From [Actinomadura] parvosata subsp. kistnae (GTDB taxonomy: Bacteria > Actinomycetota > Actinomycetes > Streptosporangiales > Streptosporangiaceae): a stretch of DNA of 64,000 bases. The position numbers and the translations under genes are program-made. The stretch lies in assembly GCF_900323885.1 (NCBI RefSeq), contig NZ_OOHJ01000021.1:62001-126000 (forward strand), read 5' to 3'. The notes under the pieces were generated by a model that had not been told where the DNA came from, ran no database searches, and saw only the letters and a list, made by a program, of their open reading frames with translations. This document shows positions 42,387 through 51,080 of this stretch, in pieces (the stretch's first letter is position 1; every line of letters begins with the position of its first letter).

Positions 42387-43094
42387 TCAGCTCACGCGGT
42401 GGAACGGCAGCCCGATGTTCTCCCCCTGCAGCAGCCGGTCGATCGACTCCTCCATCACCTTGCTGTCGTTCAGGTGCGGGAACGGCTCCCCGGCGGGGAC
42501 GTCCACGCCGAGGAAGCGGCACAGCGGCTCCCACCCTTCCCGCACGTCGAACACCAGCAGCCGCTCGGCCGGCAGGCTCTCCTTGACGGTGGCGACGTGC
42601 CGTTCGAAGGCCAGGAGGCTGTCCTTCTCGTCCAGCGGCTCGCCGAAGGCCCGGTCGCTGCCCAGGCCCTCGCGGATCATGCGTTCGAGCAGCGGGCGGG
42701 TGGTGTTCATGCTCTCGACCAGCGGGGCCATCTCGGGTGCGAGCTTGTCGGCCTGTAAGCGGGCCGGGCCGTTGGCGATGAGCGCCTGCATGCTGGCCAG
42801 CCACGCGTGCGGGTCGCGTACGGTGAGGACGACCTTGGCCTGCGGGTAGGCGTCGGCCAGCTCGCGCCAGAAGAACGCGGCCGGCCAGTCCACGGCCGAA
42901 CGGAACCCCTCGAACACGTGGTCCCAGTCGGGCACCACGTCACGGTCGGCCAGGGGCGCCCACCGGCGGGCGCGGTCGGGGTCGGACCCGATGTCGAACA
43001 TGTGATGGCAGGGCCCGAACCCCAGCCGCTCCAGCGCCGCCTTCATCGAGCTCGTACCGGTGCGCGGGAAACCCGCGCCGATCACGGTCAGCAT
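42387..43094 (-). CDS. Sulfotransferase-family protein
   Basis: 235 residues from ATG 43094 with GGAGGAG upstream. The P-loop-like PAPS 5'-phosphosulfate motif is GAGFPRTGTSSMKAAL; the 3' site is in VVLTVRDPHAWLAS, and DVREGWEPLCRFLGVDVP is the conserved C-terminal segment. It may transfer sulfate to a small molecule, or be a sulfotransferase-like protein. Divergent from a cytochrome P450 across 163 bp, hinting at a shared tailoring role. Confidence 0.85.
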   Translation of the reverse strand: MLTVIGAGFPRTGTSSMKAALERLGFGPCHHMFDIGSDPDRARRWAPLADRDVVPDWDHVFEGFRSAVDWPAAFFWRELADAYPQAKVVLTVRDPHAWLASMQALIANGPARLQADKLAPEMAPLVESMNTTRPLLERMIREGLGSDRAFGEPLDEKDSLLAFERHVATVKESLPAERLLVFDVREGWEPLCRFLGVDVPAGEPFPHLNDSKVMEESIDRLLQGENIGLPFHRVS

Positions 43095-43257
43095 GGTGCT
43101 CCTCCATGGGTGTCGGATGCCCTTGATCATGGTGGCGCGATCATGGTCGTGACAATCCCCTTCCGCAGGCCCTGTCCGAGGCCGCGCGCACCACGAAATG
43201 ATGGGCTACTCTCGTTTTTGTGACATGCGGTCAGTGCCGATCGTCCGGAGGATGACC

Positions 43258-44451
43258 ATGAGCGATGCCGTGACGTTGCCCCTGCACATGCGGCGCAACG
43301 GTTTCCACCCCGACCCGGAGCTCGCCTCGATGCGCGACGAGGAGGGGGTCCGCCGGGTGCCCACCCCGTTCGGCATCGACGCCTGGCTCGTCAGCCGCTT
43401 CTCCGACGTGCGGGAGGTGCTCGGCGACGCCACCCGCTTCAGCAACGCCGCCGCCATGTCGTTCCGTCCGGTGAGCGACCAGCTCAGCGCGGAGCAGCGC
43501 GAACGGATGCGGGCCGGCAACCTGCTGGCCTTCGACCCGCCCGAGCACACCCGGCTGCGCCGCATCCTGACCCCCGAGTTCACCATGCGCCGCATGCGCC
43601 GGCTGGAGCCGCGCATCCACGAGATCGTCCAGGAGCACCTCGACGCCATGGAGCGCACCGGGCCGCCCGCCGACCTGGTCTCCGCCTTCGCGCTGCCCAT
43701 CCCGTCCCTGGTCATCTGCGAGCTGCTCGGCGTCCCGTACGATGACCGCGCCGACTTCCAGCGGCGCTCGGGCAGGCTGCTCGACGTGTCGCTGCCGTTC
43801 GAGCAGCGCACGGCGGCCAGCCTGGAACAGCGCGCCTACATGACCGACCTCGTCAAACGCGCCCAGGCCGACCCGGGCGAGGACATGCTCGGCATGCTGG
43901 TGCGCGAGCACGGCGACGACCTGTCCACCGACGAGCTGACCGGCATCGCCTCACTGCTGCTGCTGGCCGGGCACGAGACCACCTCCAACATGCTCGGCCT
44001 GGGCACCCTGGCCCTGCTCCGCCACCCCGACCAGCTCGACCTGCTCAAGAAGGAGCCCGAGCGGATCGGCGCCACCGTCGAGGAGCTGCTGCGCTGGCTG
44101 ACCATCGTCCACTCCGGCACCAGCAAGGTCACCACCACCGACGTCGAGCTGTCCGGCGTGCGCATCCCCGCCGGTGAGGTCGTGATGTGCGCGCTGCCCG
44201 CCGCCAACCGCGACCCGCACTTCATCTCCGAGCCCGACCGGCTCGACATCGCCCGCGGCGACCTCGGCCACCTCGCCTTCGGCCACGGCGTGCACCACTG
44301 CCTCGGCGCGCCGCTGGCCAGGATGGAGATGCGGATCGCTTTCCCCGCGCTGTTCGAACGCTTCCCCGGGCTGCGCGAGACCGGCACCGCGCCGAGCTTC
44401 CGCTCCTTCAACGTCGTCTACGGGCTGTCCTCCTTCGACGTCACCTGGTAA
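43258..44451 (+). CDS. Cytochrome P450
   Basis: 397 residues from ATG 43258 (GGAGG at 7 bp). All hallmarks are seen: I-helix LLLAGHETTSNM with the acid-Thr pair, K-helix ExxR in EELLRW, and the haem loop FGHGVHHCLGAPLARME with the Cys ligand. The DPPEHTRLRRILTPEFT segment is typical of bacterial class I P450s, which need a separate ferredoxin and reductase; neither lies nearby. Followed 33 bp later by a TetR gene that may control it. The substrate is unknown. Confidence 0.95.
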   Translation: MSDAVTLPLHMRRNGFHPDPELASMRDEEGVRRVPTPFGIDAWLVSRFSDVREVLGDATRFSNAAAMSFRPVSDQLSAEQRERMRAGNLLAFDPPEHTRLRRILTPEFTMRRMRRLEPRIHEIVQEHLDAMERTGPPADLVSAFALPIPSLVICELLGVPYDDRADFQRRSGRLLDVSLPFEQRTAASLEQRAYMTDLVKRAQADPGEDMLGMLVREHGDDLSTDELTGIASLLLLAGHETTSNMLGLGTLALLRHPDQLDLLKKEPERIGATVEELLRWLTIVHSGTSKVTTTDVELSGVRIPAGEVVMCALPAANRDPHFISEPDRLDIARGDLGHLAFGHGVHHCLGAPLARMEMRIAFPALFERFPGLRETGTAPSFRSFNVVYGLSSFDVTW

Positions 44452-44484
44452 CCGCCTGCCGCGCCGGCTGCTAGCGTTCACCAT

Positions 44485-45108
44485 GTGCACGAGCAGCGAC
44501 AGCGAGCCGACGCGCTGCGCAACGCCGACAAGATCGTCCGGGCCGCGATCGCGATCCTGCGCGAACGCGGCCCCGAGGTCTCCCTGGAGGAGATCGCCCG
44601 GCAGGCCGGCATCGGCAGCGCCACCGTCTACCGGCGCTTCGGCGACCGCGACGGCGTGATCAGAGCCGCCTTCGAGACGTACTTCGCCGAAGAGGTCGAG
44701 CCGCTGGTGGTGGCCGCCCGCGACGCCGCCGACCCGGGCGCGGCCCTGACCGGGGCGCTGACGGCGGCCGTCGGCACGCTGGCCGCCCACCACGGGCTGC
44801 TCAAGGCCGCCCGCCAGGCGGGCGCCTCCACGGTCGACATCGCGGCCCGCTTCATGGGGCCGCTCGGCGCCGTCCTCGACCGGGCGCAGCGCGCGGGCCA
44901 GGTCCGGGCCGACCTTGTCGTACGAGACCTGGCCGCGATCGTCATCATGGCCCTGGCCACCGCCCACCCCGGCGACCCCGCCCACCACGACCCCCGCCGC
45001 TACCTGGCCCTGCTGCTGTCGAGCCTGCGGCCCTCGGACGACACCCTGCCCCCGCCCTCCTCGGAAAACCTCCTCACCAAAGAGGCCGGGCACTGCCCGC
45101 CGGCGTGA
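44485..45108 (+). CDS. TetR-family regulator
   Basis: 207 residues from the GTG at 44485; TAGCGT (44472-44477) lies 7 nt before it, suggesting a leaderless mRNA. The HTH is NADKIVRAAIAILRERGPEVSLEEIARQAGIGSATVYRRFGDRDGVI. The C-terminal domain is helical, with a Pro/Ser-rich tail. It may regulate the P450 gene just upstream. Confidence 0.9.
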   Translation: MHEQRQRADALRNADKIVRAAIAILRERGPEVSLEEIARQAGIGSATVYRRFGDRDGVIRAAFETYFAEEVEPLVVAARDAADPGAALTGALTAAVGTLAAHHGLLKAARQAGASTVDIAARFMGPLGAVLDRAQRAGQVRADLVVRDLAAIVIMALATAHPGDPAHHDPRRYLALLLSSLRPSDDTLPPPSSENLLTKEAGHCPPA

Positions 45109-45114
45109 CCCGAG

Positions 45115-45348
45115 CTAGCAGGGGGTGAAGAACACCTTCTGCGTCCCCTCCAGCACACCCCACTGCCCCGCCGGCTGACCGCACCCGAACCAGCGCTGAC
45201 CGACGACCTGATCGCCGCTGTAGTAACTGAAGACGACGAGCAGGTCACCGCCCGGCGGCGGGGGCGGAATGGCGTGCGCCGGCGCCGCACCGGCCGTGAA
45301 CGCCGCCGCGGCCAGCACCGCCGCTAAAAGCCCTCGCTTGATGGTCAT
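45115..45348 (-). CDS. Small secreted protein, DUF6289-like
   Basis: 77 residues. A signal peptide (KRGLLAAVLAAAAFTAGAAPAHA, cleavage near residue 26) is followed by a Pro stretch and a domain of about 45 residues: LLVVFSYYSGDQVVGQRWFGCGQPAGQWG ... FFTPC. The two Cys residues probably form a disulfide. The pattern V-x-YYS-x-VVG ... C ... W ... C matches small DUF6289 proteins of actinomycetes, whose role is unknown. Convergent with the TetR gene. Confidence 0.75.
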   Translation of the reverse strand: MTIKRGLLAAVLAAAAFTAGAAPAHAIPPPPPGGDLLVVFSYYSGDQVVGQRWFGCGQPAGQWGVLEGTQKVFFTPC

Positions 45349-45517
45349 CGCAGGACCTCCCGGGATCGTCCTCGTGAGCGGCTTTCACGGTAACTCCCGG
45401 CGATCATCGCCGCCAGAGCGGAACTCCCGCGCCCCCACCGGGTTACCTTCGAGGAGTAGACAGGTGCCGGAAGCAGGGGGCGCCGGCGTTCATCGGCGTG
45501 ACTCCGGAGGCGTCATC

Positions 45518-46393
45518 ATGTCGGAACGCAAGGCCGTGATGGGCACCGCGCTGGGCCCGATGGTGATCGCCGCGTGCGACCGGTACCTGCCCGCGGGCAA
45601 CCGCATCACCGACGACGACCTGGCCCCGCGCCTGCTGCCGGCGCCCGCGCGGGCCGCCGTGCGGGTGCCGTTCGTCCGCCGCTTCCTGGCCTGGGGGGCG
45701 GACCGGTGGGTGCCGGGGTTGTGGGCGGCGATGCTGTGCCGCAAGCGGTACGCCGACGAGCAGGTACGCGCCGCGCTGGAATCCGGCATCGACCAGGTCG
45801 TCGTCCTCGGGGCCGGGCTGGACACCCGCGCCTGCCGGCTGGTCGTTCCCAAGGCTCGCGCGTACGAGCTGGACCTGGCGGGGAACATCGCCCGCAAGCA
45901 CGCGCGGCTCAGCGACGTCTTCGGTCGGCTGCCCGACGGCCTGACCCTCGTCCCCATCGATTTCGACCGCGACGACGTCGCCGCCGCCCTGGCCGACGAC
46001 GGCTTCCGGGTCGAGCGGCCCGCGATGTTCGTGTGGGAGGCCGTCACCCAGTACCTGAGTGAGGACGGCGTGCGGGCCACCCTGTCCTCCCTGTCCGGCG
46101 CCGCACCCGGCAGCCGGCTCATCTTCACCTACCTGCTTCAAGACTTCCTCGACGGCACCGAGCTGTACGGGGGCGGGCGCATGTACCGGCGTTTCGTCGC
46201 CCAACAGCGGATCTTCCGTTTCGGGCTGCATCCGGGGGACGTCGCCGGGCTGCTCGCGCCGTACGGATGGATCGAGCGCGAGCAGGTCGGCACGGAGGAC
46301 TACCTGGAGCGGTACGTCCGGCCGGCCGGAAGGGAACGCGGCCTGGCCGCGCCGACGCCGGTCGAGCGGTTCGTCTACGCGGAGAAGGCCTGA
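45518..46393 (+). CDS. SAM-dependent methyltransferase, leucine carboxyl methyltransferase (PPM1/LCMT) family
   Basis: 291 residues from ATG 45518 (CCGGAGG upstream). The pattern fits the bacterial LCMT-like family: DQVVVLGAGLDTRACRL (SAM glycine loop), YELDLAGNIARKHARL, LVPIDFDRDD, FVWEAVTQYLSEDGVRATLSSL and SRLIFTYLLQDFL. Bacterial members methylate small-molecule carboxyl or hydroxyl groups. Stands alone; the substrate is unknown. Confidence 0.88.
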   Translation: MSERKAVMGTALGPMVIAACDRYLPAGNRITDDDLAPRLLPAPARAAVRVPFVRRFLAWGADRWVPGLWAAMLCRKRYADEQVRAALESGIDQVVVLGAGLDTRACRLVVPKARAYELDLAGNIARKHARLSDVFGRLPDGLTLVPIDFDRDDVAAALADDGFRVERPAMFVWEAVTQYLSEDGVRATLSSLSGAAPGSRLIFTYLLQDFLDGTELYGGGRMYRRFVAQQRIFRFGLHPGDVAGLLAPYGWIEREQVGTEDYLERYVRPAGRERGLAAPTPVERFVYAEKA

Positions 46394-46457
46394 GCGGGGG
46401 AGGCGTGCGCGGGAGAGATCTGAGCGGGGGAGGCGTGCGCGGGGGAGGCGTGCGCGG
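46391..46457. repeat. Short tandem repeat after the methyltransferase gene
   Basis: CTGAGCGGGGGAGGCGTGCG occurs twice, 30 bp apart, followed by a third partial copy GGGAGGCGTGCGCGG. The first copy overlaps the methyltransferase stop codon. It is short and may be a local duplication. Confidence 0.6.
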
Positions 46458-46550
46458 TCGCGCGTTCGTCGCCTGGAGAGGAGGTGGGCCGCTGGGCGCT
46501 GACCTGGTGTGGGGGTGCGGGCGGGCGGCTGGCAAGCTGGGCGCGTGCTC

Positions 46551-47225
46551 ATGCCTACCGTGATCCTGTACCTGTGTGCCGCCGCCGTGGTCGCGCCCGG
46601 CGCGCAACTGCTCGCGGCCATGGCCGCGCCGCCCGGCGAGGCCGGCGACCGGTCCCCGCGCGCCCTGCTGCGGGCGTGGCGGCGGCCGGTTCCCGTCGTC
46701 GCGGCAACGCTGGTCGCGCTGATGGTGGCGCTGGCGGTGGTGCAGACGGTGTTCCCGGACGTCGTCGGCCTGCTGGAGCGGCATCCCGGCGGCGAGTGGT
46801 GGCGGGCGCTGACGGCGCTGCTCGTGCAGTCGTCCGGCTGGTTCCAGCTCGCGTTCAACCTGGCCGCCCTGATCGCCGTCGCCCCGATCGCCGAGCGGCG
46901 GCTCGGCGGGTGGCAGACCGCGCTCGTGTACGTGGTCAGCGGGGTGAGCGCGCAGGCGGTCAGCCTGGCGGCGTGGAGCCCGGAGGGGGCGGGCAACTCG
47001 GTCGCCATCTGCGGGCTCGTCGGCGCGCTCGCCGCCCACTACGCGCTCCGCGGCCCCGAACGTGCCCTGCGCCTGCTCGCGCTGCTCATTCCGGTCGCCG
47101 GCGTCGTGTTGTGCCTGCTCACGAACAACCACGGGGTGGGCGTGGTGGTGGGCACGCTCCTGGGCGCGGGGCTGACCCTGGTCTGGAGACCCGCGTCAGC
47201 TTCATCCTTGCCCAGCTCGGCCTGA
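46551..47225 (+). CDS. Rhomboid-like membrane protein
   Basis: 224 residues from ATG 46551; a GTG two codons earlier is possible. Six hydrophobic segments. The rhomboid order is seen: ALTALLVQSSGWFQLAFNLAALIAVAPIAERRLGGWQTALVYVVSG, then GNSVAICGLVGALAAHYAL, which aligns with the GxSGxxxG active-site segment but has Val after Ser, and HGVGVVVGTLLGAGL with the catalytic His. It is probably an intramembrane protease or an inactive relative. The C-terminus runs up to a broken TetR gene. Confidence 0.75.
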   Translation: MPTVILYLCAAAVVAPGAQLLAAMAAPPGEAGDRSPRALLRAWRRPVPVVAATLVALMVALAVVQTVFPDVVGLLERHPGGEWWRALTALLVQSSGWFQLAFNLAALIAVAPIAERRLGGWQTALVYVVSGVSAQAVSLAAWSPEGAGNSVAICGLVGALAAHYALRGPERALRLLALLIPVAGVVLCLLTNNHGVGVVVGTLLGAGLTLVWRPASASSLPSSA

Positions 47226-47486
47226 CCACCTCGGAGGAGGACCACCGCCGCGTCCAGGCTGCATGTCGAGGACGAGGTCGAGCAGCTCGACCACCCCGTC
47301 GGGCCGGTCGAGCAGGCCGGCCGCGTGCTGCTCGATCCGGGTGACGTCGTCGGCCAGGACCGTGGCGGCGAGCTCCTCGCGGGTGGCGAAGTTGCGGTGG
47401 ATGGTGGTGCGGCTCACGCCGGCGTGCGCTGCAACGGGGTGATGCCCCGCCTGGTCATGGGCGAGACGCAGCGACGGCGGCGCCAA
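47226..47486 (-). pseudogene. TetR regulator remnant
   Basis: The segment VAAHAGVSRTTIHRNFATREELAATVLADDVTRIEQHAAG is a clear TetR recognition helix plus the start of helix 4. The expected N-terminal 25 residues are absent in this frame and the ligand domain ends after about 30 residues. Parts of a possible N-terminus (RRGITP) lie in another frame around 47440. It is a decayed or truncated gene squeezed between the rhomboid and SDR genes. Confidence 0.6.
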
Positions 47487-47515
47487 CCTGCGCGCCTGAC
47501 CGCACAGGCGGCTTC

Positions 47516-48268
47516 CTACCAGGCGACCAGCGCGTCAGGGGAGGCTTCCGGCCGGTCCGCCGGCGTGCCCCGGCGCCAGTCGCCGACGAACCGGCCGGTG
47601 AAGCCGTCCTCGCCCAGCAGCGCGAGCCGCACCGGCACCTCGGCGCCCTCCTCCACGCTCAGCCCGCCGTTGCCGCCGTTCAGGTCGGTGGCGACCAGGC
47701 CGGGGTTGGCGGCGTTGACCAGGATGCCGTCACCGGCCAGCGCCTTGGCGAACAGCAGGGTGACGGCGTTCAGCGCGGCCTTGGAGGAGCCGTACGCCAG
47801 GTGGGAGCGCTGGGCGACCAGCGAGCCGAAGTCGCTGAGCAGGCTCAGCGACCCCAGCGGGCTGGAGACGTTGACCACCCTGCCCGGCCGCGCCCGCCGC
47901 AGCAGCGGAACGAACGCCTGCGTCACGGCGACGGCACCCAGCACGTTCACCTCATAAGTACGCCGCACCACGTCCATGGGCACCTCGGCCACCGGGTGCC
48001 CCCACTCCAGCATCACGCCCGCGTTGTTCACCAGCACGTCCAGCCGCCCGGCCTCGCCGCTCACCCGCTCGGCCGCCGCCTCGACGTGCTCCCGCACGGT
48101 CACGTCCAGCCGCAGCGGGCGAACCTCGCCCGGCAGGCCGCGAGCGTCGTCCCGCACGCGCGCGAGGTCCCGCACCCCCATGTAGACGATCATGCCTTCG
48201 CTCGCGAGCCGCCGGACGATCTCCCGCCCGATGCCCTTGCCCGCCCCGGTCACCAGTGCCACTTGCAT
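47516..48268 (-). CDS. Short-chain dehydrogenase/reductase
   Basis: 250 residues. Classical SDR: VTGAGKGIGREIV, the Arg-type cofactor region MGVRDLARV (suggests NADP), LDVLVNNAGVML, NVSSPLGS (Ser), YGSSKAALN (Tyr/Lys) and NPGLVATDL. Divergent from a LysR gene with a 70-bp gap, so it is probably the target of that regulator. Confidence 0.9.
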   Translation of the reverse strand: MQVALVTGAGKGIGREIVRRLASEGMIVYMGVRDLARVRDDARGLPGEVRPLRLDVTVREHVEAAAERVSGEAGRLDVLVNNAGVMLEWGHPVAEVPMDVVRRTYEVNVLGAVAVTQAFVPLLRRARPGRVVNVSSPLGSLSLLSDFGSLVAQRSHLAYGSSKAALNAVTLLFAKALAGDGILVNAANPGLVATDLNGGNGGLSVEEGAEVPVRLALLGEDGFTGRFVGDWRRGTPADRPEASPDALVAW

Positions 48269-48338
48269 GACCGCATTCGATCAGCGGGACCGGTCCGGAG
48301 GGAAAGACCGGCTGGGTCACCTCTTATACCGTGCAGGT

Positions 48339-49181
48339 ATGAATGAGGTGGAGTTCAGGGAGTTGCGGTACTTCGTCGCGGTCGCCGAAGAGCTCAACTT
48401 CTCCCGCGCCGCCGACCGGCTCGGCATCGCCCAACCCCCGCTGTCCCGCGCCGTGCGGCAGCTCGAACGGCGGCTCGACGTGCGGCTGTTCGACCGCGAC
48501 ACCCGCACGGTCACGCTGACCCCCGCCGGCCTGGCCCTGCTCGACGAGGCCCGGCACGTCCTCACCACGATGGCCGGCCTGACCCGCAGGATCCGCCGCG
48601 CGGCCCACCCCGGCACCCCGTTGCGCGTGACCGCCAAGGCCGGCATGGCCGCCGGCATGCTGCGCGCCATCACCGGCCACTACACCGCGCTGCCCGGTGC
48701 GCCCGCCGTCGACATCCTGGTCAGCGGCTACCGGGAACAGGCCGCCATGGTCCGCGACGGACGCGCCGACCTCGCCCTGCTCACGCCCCCGTACGAGGCC
48801 CGGGGCCTGGAGCTGGAGGCGCTGGCCGAGGAGCCGCGCATGGCCGCCCTGCCCACCGGCCACCCCCTCACCCGGCACCCCACGCTGCACCCCGCCGACC
48901 TCGAAGGGCTGCCCATGCCGCGCGGCCCCGGCGAGGACGGCCCGGGCCCGGTCGTCCACGACAGCGCGCAACTGCTGGAGGTGGTGGGCCTGGGGCAGGC
49001 CGTCGCCCTCGTCCCCCGCTACCTGGCCGACGCGCACCCGCGCCCCGACATCGTCTACCGCCCGCTCCGCGACGCCGACCCCTACACGATCTCGGTGGCG
49101 TGGGCCGAAGGGAACCGGTCGCAGGCGGTGGCGCTCTTCGTGCGTGCCGCCCTGGAGTTGTACGCCGACGTACCGGATTGA
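48339..49181 (+). CDS. LysR-family transcriptional regulator
   Basis: 280 residues from ATG 48339. The TTATAC/TATACC box 8 nt before the start suggests a leaderless mRNA. The winged HTH is ELRYFVAVAEELNFSRAADRLGIAQPPLSRAVRQLERRLDVRLFDRDTRTVTLT; the effector domain (residues 90-280) is shorter than usual by one or two strands but otherwise typical (ILVSGYREQAAMVRDGRADLALL, LGQAVALVPRYLAD). Probably regulates the divergent SDR. Confidence 0.92.
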   Translation: MNEVEFRELRYFVAVAEELNFSRAADRLGIAQPPLSRAVRQLERRLDVRLFDRDTRTVTLTPAGLALLDEARHVLTTMAGLTRRIRRAAHPGTPLRVTAKAGMAAGMLRAITGHYTALPGAPAVDILVSGYREQAAMVRDGRADLALLTPPYEARGLELEALAEEPRMAALPTGHPLTRHPTLHPADLEGLPMPRGPGEDGPGPVVHDSAQLLEVVGLGQAVALVPRYLADAHPRPDIVYRPLRDADPYTISVAWAEGNRSQAVALFVRAALELYADVPD

Positions 49182-49191
49182 CGGAAGACCG

Positions 49192-49716
49192 TCACATGAA
49201 GGACGGCCATCGGTCGGCGGCCCACTCCGGCCATCCCGGCCAGCCGGGAGGCGGGCTTCCGATGTCCCGCCCGCCGAGTTCCGCGGCGTCGGGCTCCTCG
49301 AACAGGGTCCTCCAGTGCAGGAGGTCCGCCTCGCTGATCGGGAAGGTCTGATCCGGGGTGGTCGACTGGCGATGAGCGACCCGGGCGAGCTGGGTCTCCG
49401 GGTCCACCGGCACGTACACGAGGACGCAGGACGCGCCCGCGGACTCCACCAGCCAGCGGATGGCGGACCTCTCGTCGCGAGACCAGCAGCCGAAGTCCAA
49501 GATCACGCTGGTTCCCAGCCTCAGCGCCTCCAGGGCGAGCGAGAGCAGCCGTCCTTCCAGGACATCGCGCTTCCCGTCCGCCTCCGACTCCCCGAACAGC
49601 GGAATCATCCACTCATCAGGCGTCAGCCGAAGCGCGTGGTGCTCCTTGGCGAGCTGCCGGGCCCTGGTGGTCTTGCCGGCCCCCGGGAGGCCGACCATCA
49701 GAAACAACGTGGTCAC
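49192..49716 (-). CDS. P-loop NTPase / kinase-like protein
   Basis: 174 residues from the GTG at 49716; an ATG at 49764 is an alternative. The Walker A is MVGLPGAGKTTRARQLA, and the strand ALRLTPDEWMIPLFG with DFGCWSRDERSAIRWLVE is like small-molecule or zeta-toxin-like kinases (AAA_33). The end is Trp/Pro-rich (PPPGWPGWPEWAADRW). A phosphotransferase role is likely; the substrate is unknown. Convergent with the LysR gene. Confidence 0.8.
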   Translation of the reverse strand: MTTLFLMVGLPGAGKTTRARQLAKEHHALRLTPDEWMIPLFGESEADGKRDVLEGRLLSLALEALRLGTSVILDFGCWSRDERSAIRWLVESAGASCVLVYVPVDPETQLARVAHRQSTTPDQTFPISEADLLHWRTLFEEPDAAELGGRDIGSPPPGWPGWPEWAADRWPSFM

Positions 49717-49826
49717 CCCCCGATCGTTTGATGCAAACCACGGCGGGACAACTGGTTTATCCACCGCAAGCGCCGCCGGTCCTGCGGCACTACCGCCCGC
49801 GGCTCCGAGGGCGCTAACGTCACGGC

Positions 49827-50663
49827 ATGATCGAGCTGGACGTCGAGGTGGCCGCGGGCCGCTCGCTGCACGTGTACGACACCGCCCCGGCGGGCGGCGA
49901 CCTGCTGCCGGTCCTGTGGCATCACGGCACCCCCAACCTGGGGGCGCCTCCCGAGCCGCTGTTCGCCGCGGCCGAAAGGCTGGGGTTGCGCTGGGTGTCG
50001 TTCGACCGGCCCGGCTACGGCCGTTCCGACGTCGCGCCGGGGCGCACGGTCGCCTCGATCGCCGCCGACACGGCGGCCGTCGCGGACGCGCTCGGCATCG
50101 GCCGCTTCGCCGTCGTCGGCTACTCCGGCGGCGGCACGTACGCGCTGGGGTGCGCCGCCGTCCTGGGGGATCGCGTGCGGGCGGTGGTGAGCCTGGCCGG
50201 CATCGCCCCGTACGGCGCGGACGGGCTGGACTGGTTCGCCGGGATGGTCCCGTCCGGGGTGGCCGCCCTGGGAACGGCGGCGGCCGGCCGCGAGGTGCGG
50301 GCGGCGCTGCACGAGTCGAACTTCGCCTACGACTGCGAGTTCACCCCGGCCGACCTGGCCTTCTTCGAGGGGCCGTGGGGCTGGCTGGGGAAGGTGAGCG
50401 AGCCGGCCCTGGCCGCCGGCCCCTACGGCCAGATCGACGACGACGTCTCCTACACCCACGCCTGGGGCTGCGACCCCGCCACCATCGACGTCCCCGTCCT
50501 GCTCCTGCACGGCACCGCCGACCGGATCATCCCCGCCGCGCACGGGGCCTGGCTGGCGGCCCACTGCCCCACCGCCGAGCTGCGGCTGCGCGCGGACGAC
50601 AGCCACTTCACCATCACCGGCCACGCCGAAGAGGGCCTGGACTGGCTCCGCCGGCACATCTGA
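49827..50663 (+). CDS. Alpha/beta hydrolase
   Basis: 278 residues. TAACGT (49815-49820) lies 6 nt before the ATG, consistent with a leaderless mRNA. It shows LWHHGTPNLGAPP (oxyanion), FDRPGYGRSD, the nucleophile elbow VGYSGGGTYAL, the acid in LHGTADRIIP and the His in DDSHFTITG. First gene of a likely three-gene operon with a VOC protein (19 bp) and an epoxide hydrolase. Confidence 0.87.
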   Translation: MIELDVEVAAGRSLHVYDTAPAGGDLLPVLWHHGTPNLGAPPEPLFAAAERLGLRWVSFDRPGYGRSDVAPGRTVASIAADTAAVADALGIGRFAVVGYSGGGTYALGCAAVLGDRVRAVVSLAGIAPYGADGLDWFAGMVPSGVAALGTAAAGREVRAALHESNFAYDCEFTPADLAFFEGPWGWLGKVSEPALAAGPYGQIDDDVSYTHAWGCDPATIDVPVLLLHGTADRIIPAAHGAWLAAHCPTAELRLRADDSHFTITGHAEEGLDWLRRHI

Positions 50664-50681
50664 ACAGAGGAAGACAGCACC

Positions 50682-51080
50682 ATGATCAAGGCACTGAACG
50701 AGATCGAAGTCATCACCCTCTTCGTCGACGACTTCGCCGCCGCCCACGCCTTCTACACCGGCGTCTTCGGCCTGGAGGTCGTCTTCCAGGACGACGAGTC
50801 GGCCGTCGTCCGGCTCGGCTCGATCATGCTCAACCTGCTGCGGCGCGAGCAGGCGCCCGAACTCGTCGAGCCGGCCCCGGTCGCCGGCGCCGGGTCCGGC
50901 GCGCGGGCGCTGTTCACGATCCGGGTGGCGGACGTGGACGCCGTCTGCGCCGAGCTGGAGCAGCATGGCGTACGCCTGCTCAACGGCCCGATCGACCGCC
51001 CGTGGGGACGGCGCACGGCCGCCTTCGCCGACCCCGACGGCAACGTCTGGGAGGTCGCCCAGATTCTCGAGGGCAGCTAG
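50682..51080 (+). CDS. VOC-family (glyoxalase/bleomycin-resistance fold) protein
   Basis: 132 residues. Two beta-alpha-beta-beta-beta modules: VITLFVDDFAAAHAFYTGVFGLEVVF and FTIRVADVDAVCAELEQHGVRLLNGPIDRPWGRRTAAFADPDGNVWEVAQ, with an acidic metal residue in NVWEVAQ. The family includes glyoxalases, dioxygenases and drug-binding resistance proteins. It shares one base with the next gene (TAGTG), so it is translated together with the epoxide hydrolase. Confidence 0.88.
   Translation: MIKALNEIEVITLFVDDFAAAHAFYTGVFGLEVVFQDDESAVVRLGSIMLNLLRREQAPELVEPAPVAGAGSGARALFTIRVADVDAVCAELEQHGVRLLNGPIDRPWGRRTAAFADPDGNVWEVAQILEGS

Noticed and set aside
49460..51079. Very long plus-strand frame reaching the epoxide hydrolase
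   Set aside because: It is the open shadow of the hydrolase and VOC genes, which have clear motifs in their own frames; only the part from 51080 is real.
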